From positions 62,001 to 126,000 of the forward strand of contig NZ_LSRE01000018.1 of assembly GCF_001575205.1 (NCBI RefSeq): DNA of 64,000 nucleotides. Direction: 5' to 3'. Positions 62,063-64,000 of this stretch are shown piece after piece (within the stretch, counting starts at the first letter, position 1; each line of letters begins with the position of its first letter). The notes beneath the pieces are model-generated. The model had not been told where the DNA came from. It made no database searches and worked only from the letters and a program-made list of their open reading frames with translations. Position numbers and translations under genes: made by a program. The DNA comes from Tsukamurella pseudospumae. GTDB taxonomy: Bacteria > Actinomycetota > Actinomycetes > Mycobacteriales > Mycobacteriaceae.

Positions 62063-62175
62063 GCGCGAACCACTGTTATTGAGTGGAGTTTAGTAGTACC
62101 GTTACCCGTCAGTAGGGCCGCTTCAGCCGTGGCCCGGTGACACATGTCCTTCCGCGGACGGGTGAGGGGTGCCAG

Positions 62176-63921
62176 ATGGCCAAGGCAGTCAAGCAGAACA
62201 CGGGCGACCACTTCGACGTGCTCGTGATCGGCTCGGGGTTCGGTGGCAGCGTCACGGCGCTGCGTCTGACCGAGAAGGGCTACCGCGTCGGTGTGCTCGA
62301 GGCCGGCCGGCGGTTCGAGGACGAGGACTTCGCCGAGAGCACCTGGAACCTCAAGAAGTTCGTGTGGGCGCCGGCGATGGGCCTGTACGGCATCCAGCGC
62401 ATCCACCTGCTCAGCGACGCCGTGGTCCTGGCCGGCGCGGGCGTGGGCGGCGGCTCGCTGAACTACGCGAACACGCTGTACAAGCCTCCGGCGCCGTTCT
62501 TCAACGACCCGCAGTGGAAGCACATCACGGACTGGGACGACGAGCTGTCGCCGTTCTACGACCAGGCCCGGCGGATGCTGGGCGTGGTGAAGAACCCGCA
62601 CGAGACCCCGTCGGACCGGGTCATCAAGCAGATCGCCGAGGAGATGGGCGTCGCGGACACGTACACCGAGACCCCGGTGGGCGTGTACTTCAACCAGCCG
62701 GGCCGCACCGACGCCGACCCGTTCTTCGGTGGCGCCGGCCCCGCGCGCACGGGCTGCACGGAGTGCGGCCAGTGCATGTCGGGCTGCCGGGTGGGCGCGA
62801 AGAACACGCTGATGAAGAACTACATCCACCTGGCCGAGGCCGGTGGGGCGCGGTTCATCCCGATGACGACGGTGACGGGGGTCCGGGAGGGACGCAAGGG
62901 CGTGTGGGAGGTGTACACCCGCCGCACGGGCGCGAAGGTGCGCAAGAACCGCACCGTCTACACCGCCGACAACGTGGTCTTCGCGGCCGGCACCTGGGGC
63001 ACGCAGACGCTGCTGCACTCGCTCAAGGACACGGGCGCGCTGCCGAAGCTCTCGGAGCGTCTGGGCGTGCTCACCCGCACCAACTCCGAGTCGATCCTGG
63101 GCTCGGCGCGCACCGTCGTCGACCCCGTCGAGGACCTCTCCAAGGGTGTGGCGATCACCAGCTCCTTCTACCCGACGCCGGACACCCACATCGAGCCCGT
63201 CCGGTACGGGCCCGGCCGCAACGCGATGGGGATGCTGCAGTCGCTCCTGGTCGATGGCGGCCCCGGACGCACCCGCCTCAAGGGGTTCGTGCGCGACCTG
63301 GCGAAGAAGCCGAGCGACCTGAAACTGCTGCTCACGCAGAAGGACTGGGGCCAGCGCGTGCTGATCCTGCTGGTGATGCAGAGCCTGGACAACTCGATCA
63401 CCACCTACACCAAGAAGATCCCGGGCAGCAGCAAGCGCCGCATGGTCTCCAAGCAGGGCCACGGCGCGCCGAACCCCACCTGGATCCCGAAGGGCAACGA
63501 GGCCGCACGGATCGGCGCCGAGAAGCTCAACGGCGTGGCCGGCGGCACCTGGGGCGACATCTTCAACGTCCCGATGACGGCCCACTTCCTCGGCGGCGCA
63601 GCCATCTCCGAGACGCCCGAGACGGGCGTCATCGACCCGTACCACCGGATCCACGGCTACCCCTCGCTGTTCGTCGTCGACGGTGCCGCCATCTCGGCGA
63701 ACCTCGGCGTCAACCCGTCGCTGTCGATCGCCGCGCAGGCCGAGCGCGCCGCGTCGCTCTGGCCGAACAAGGGCGAGAAGGACCCGCGCCCCGCGCAGGG
63801 CGAGGGCTACCAGCGGATCGCGCCCACCGCGCCGCAGAAGCCCGCCGTCCCGGCCGGCGCCCCCGGGCAGCTGCTGCTCCCGCTGCCGAAGGTCCGGCCG
63901 GCGCAGGACACGCAGGCCTGA
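62176..63921 (+). CDS. choD: GMC oxidoreductase, ChoD-like (cholesterol-oxidase family)
   Basis: A 581-residue flavoprotein of the GMC family, equivalent to ChoD (Rv3409c), which was named for cholesterol oxidation though its physiological substrate is debated. The FAD fold is VLVIGSGFGGSVTALRL (about 16-32), then AGVGGGSLNYANTL, and the C-terminal FAD contact is GYPSLFVVDGAAISANLGVNPSLSI. A cysteine cluster TGCTECGQCMSGCRVGA (about 193-209) resembles an iron-sulfur or zinc site. The ATG at 62176 follows a GGGGTG tract. The stop codon lies inside a 29-bp tandem repeat. Confidence 0.92.
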   Translation: MAKAVKQNTGDHFDVLVIGSGFGGSVTALRLTEKGYRVGVLEAGRRFEDEDFAESTWNLKKFVWAPAMGLYGIQRIHLLSDAVVLAGAGVGGGSLNYANTLYKPPAPFFNDPQWKHITDWDDELSPFYDQARRMLGVVKNPHETPSDRVIKQIAEEMGVADTYTETPVGVYFNQPGRTDADPFFGGAGPARTGCTECGQCMSGCRVGAKNTLMKNYIHLAEAGGARFIPMTTVTGVREGRKGVWEVYTRRTGAKVRKNRTVYTADNVVFAAGTWGTQTLLHSLKDTGALPKLSERLGVLTRTNSESILGSARTVVDPVEDLSKGVAITSSFYPTPDTHIEPVRYGPGRNAMGMLQSLLVDGGPGRTRLKGFVRDLAKKPSDLKLLLTQKDWGQRVLILLVMQSLDNSITTYTKKIPGSSKRRMVSKQGHGAPNPTWIPKGNEAARIGAEKLNGVAGGTWGDIFNVPMTAHFLGGAAISETPETGVIDPYHRIHGYPSLFVVDGAAISANLGVNPSLSIAAQAERAASLWPNKGEKDPRPAQGEGYQRIAPTAPQKPAVPAGAPGQLLLPLPKVRPAQDTQA

Positions 63922-63961
63922 CGGTCCGCCGTCAGGACACGCAGGCCTGACGGTCCGCCGT
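63904..63961. repeat. 29-bp tandem duplication across the choD stop
   Basis: Two identical 29-bp units (63904-63932 and 63933-63961, beginning CAGGACACGCAGGCCTGACG) lie head to tail. The first copy encodes the last residues of ChoD and its stop; the second is downstream. It is probably a recent slippage duplication, without effect on the protein. Confidence 0.9.
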
Positions 63962-63977
63962 CGCTACGCTCGGTGCC

Positions 63978-64000
63978 ATGACGCGCGTGGAGGACGTACT
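63978..64000 (+). CDS. Start of a gene running off the window
   Basis: An ATG at 63978 opens a frame reading TRVEDVL to the window end, preceded by GGTGCC only. Too short to identify. It would be the next gene after choD. Confidence 0.3.

Overview
The window is a G+C-rich chromosomal stretch from a mycolic-acid actinobacterium (order Mycobacteriales). From memory, the gene order rpsD-rpoA-rplQ-truA, ESX locus, rplM-rpsI-glmM, nnr-alr-tsaE, tsaB-rimI-tsaD, groES-groEL1, whiB3-sigD-anti-sigD-guaB2-guaB3-choD matches the Mycobacterium tuberculosis order (roughly Rv3458c down to Rv3409c). The accessory genes and the divergent PE/PPE-like proteins suggest a genus outside Mycobacterium. Tsukamurella or a close relative is my best guess, by inference only.

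Layout. 1-2273: end of the ribosomal-protein/RNA-polymerase operon; the L17 protein carries an unusual C-terminal domain. 2404-5126: small accessory island with an SRPBCC protein, an FAD monooxygenase and a GntR-TetR fusion regulator facing a perfect palindrome. 5123-6664: truA and a DedA membrane protein. 6675-24645: a type VII secretion (ESX) locus in the ESX-4 chromosomal position. It holds eccB, eccC, eccD, eccE, mycP, two Esx proteins, two PE-like/PPE-like pairs, an EspG-like chaperone, and an EndoU-type toxin with a putative immunity gene directly after eccC. 24789-28783: membrane proteins and a luciferase-like oxidoreductase. 29043-31473: rplM, rpsI and glmM. 32281-34492: a separate three-gene ESX substrate-like operon. 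34496-39453: hydrolases, nnr, alr and tsaE. 39450-42627: accessory block with a decayed vapBC module, splitting tsaE from tsaB. 42637-44697: tsaB-rimI-tsaD. 44678-53154: second accessory block of MarR, MerR and AraC regulators, two MFS exporters and a DUF2339 membrane protein. 53159-55302: CIRCE-controlled groES and groEL1. 55377-64000: whiB3, the sigD/anti-sigD unit, guaB2, guaB3 and a ChoD-like oxidase, with the start of another gene at the right edge.

Main result. Four promoters with the same ECF-type architecture (GGAAC or GGATC, exactly 17 bp, then CGTC followed by YAAT) lie ahead of the first PE-like gene, the second PE-like/PPE-like/espG operon, eccD-mycP, and the distant EspC-like operon at 32281. 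M. tuberculosis SigM is known to use GGAAC/CGTC-type promoters and to control the ESX-4 esx genes. I therefore infer that one SigM-like factor, encoded elsewhere, co-regulates a secretion machine and its cargo spread over about 24 kb. PE-like/PPE-like pairs, EspG and EccE at an ESX-4 position, together with an EndoU toxin/immunity pair behind the motor ATPase, make this locus the best candidate here for an incompletely described system.
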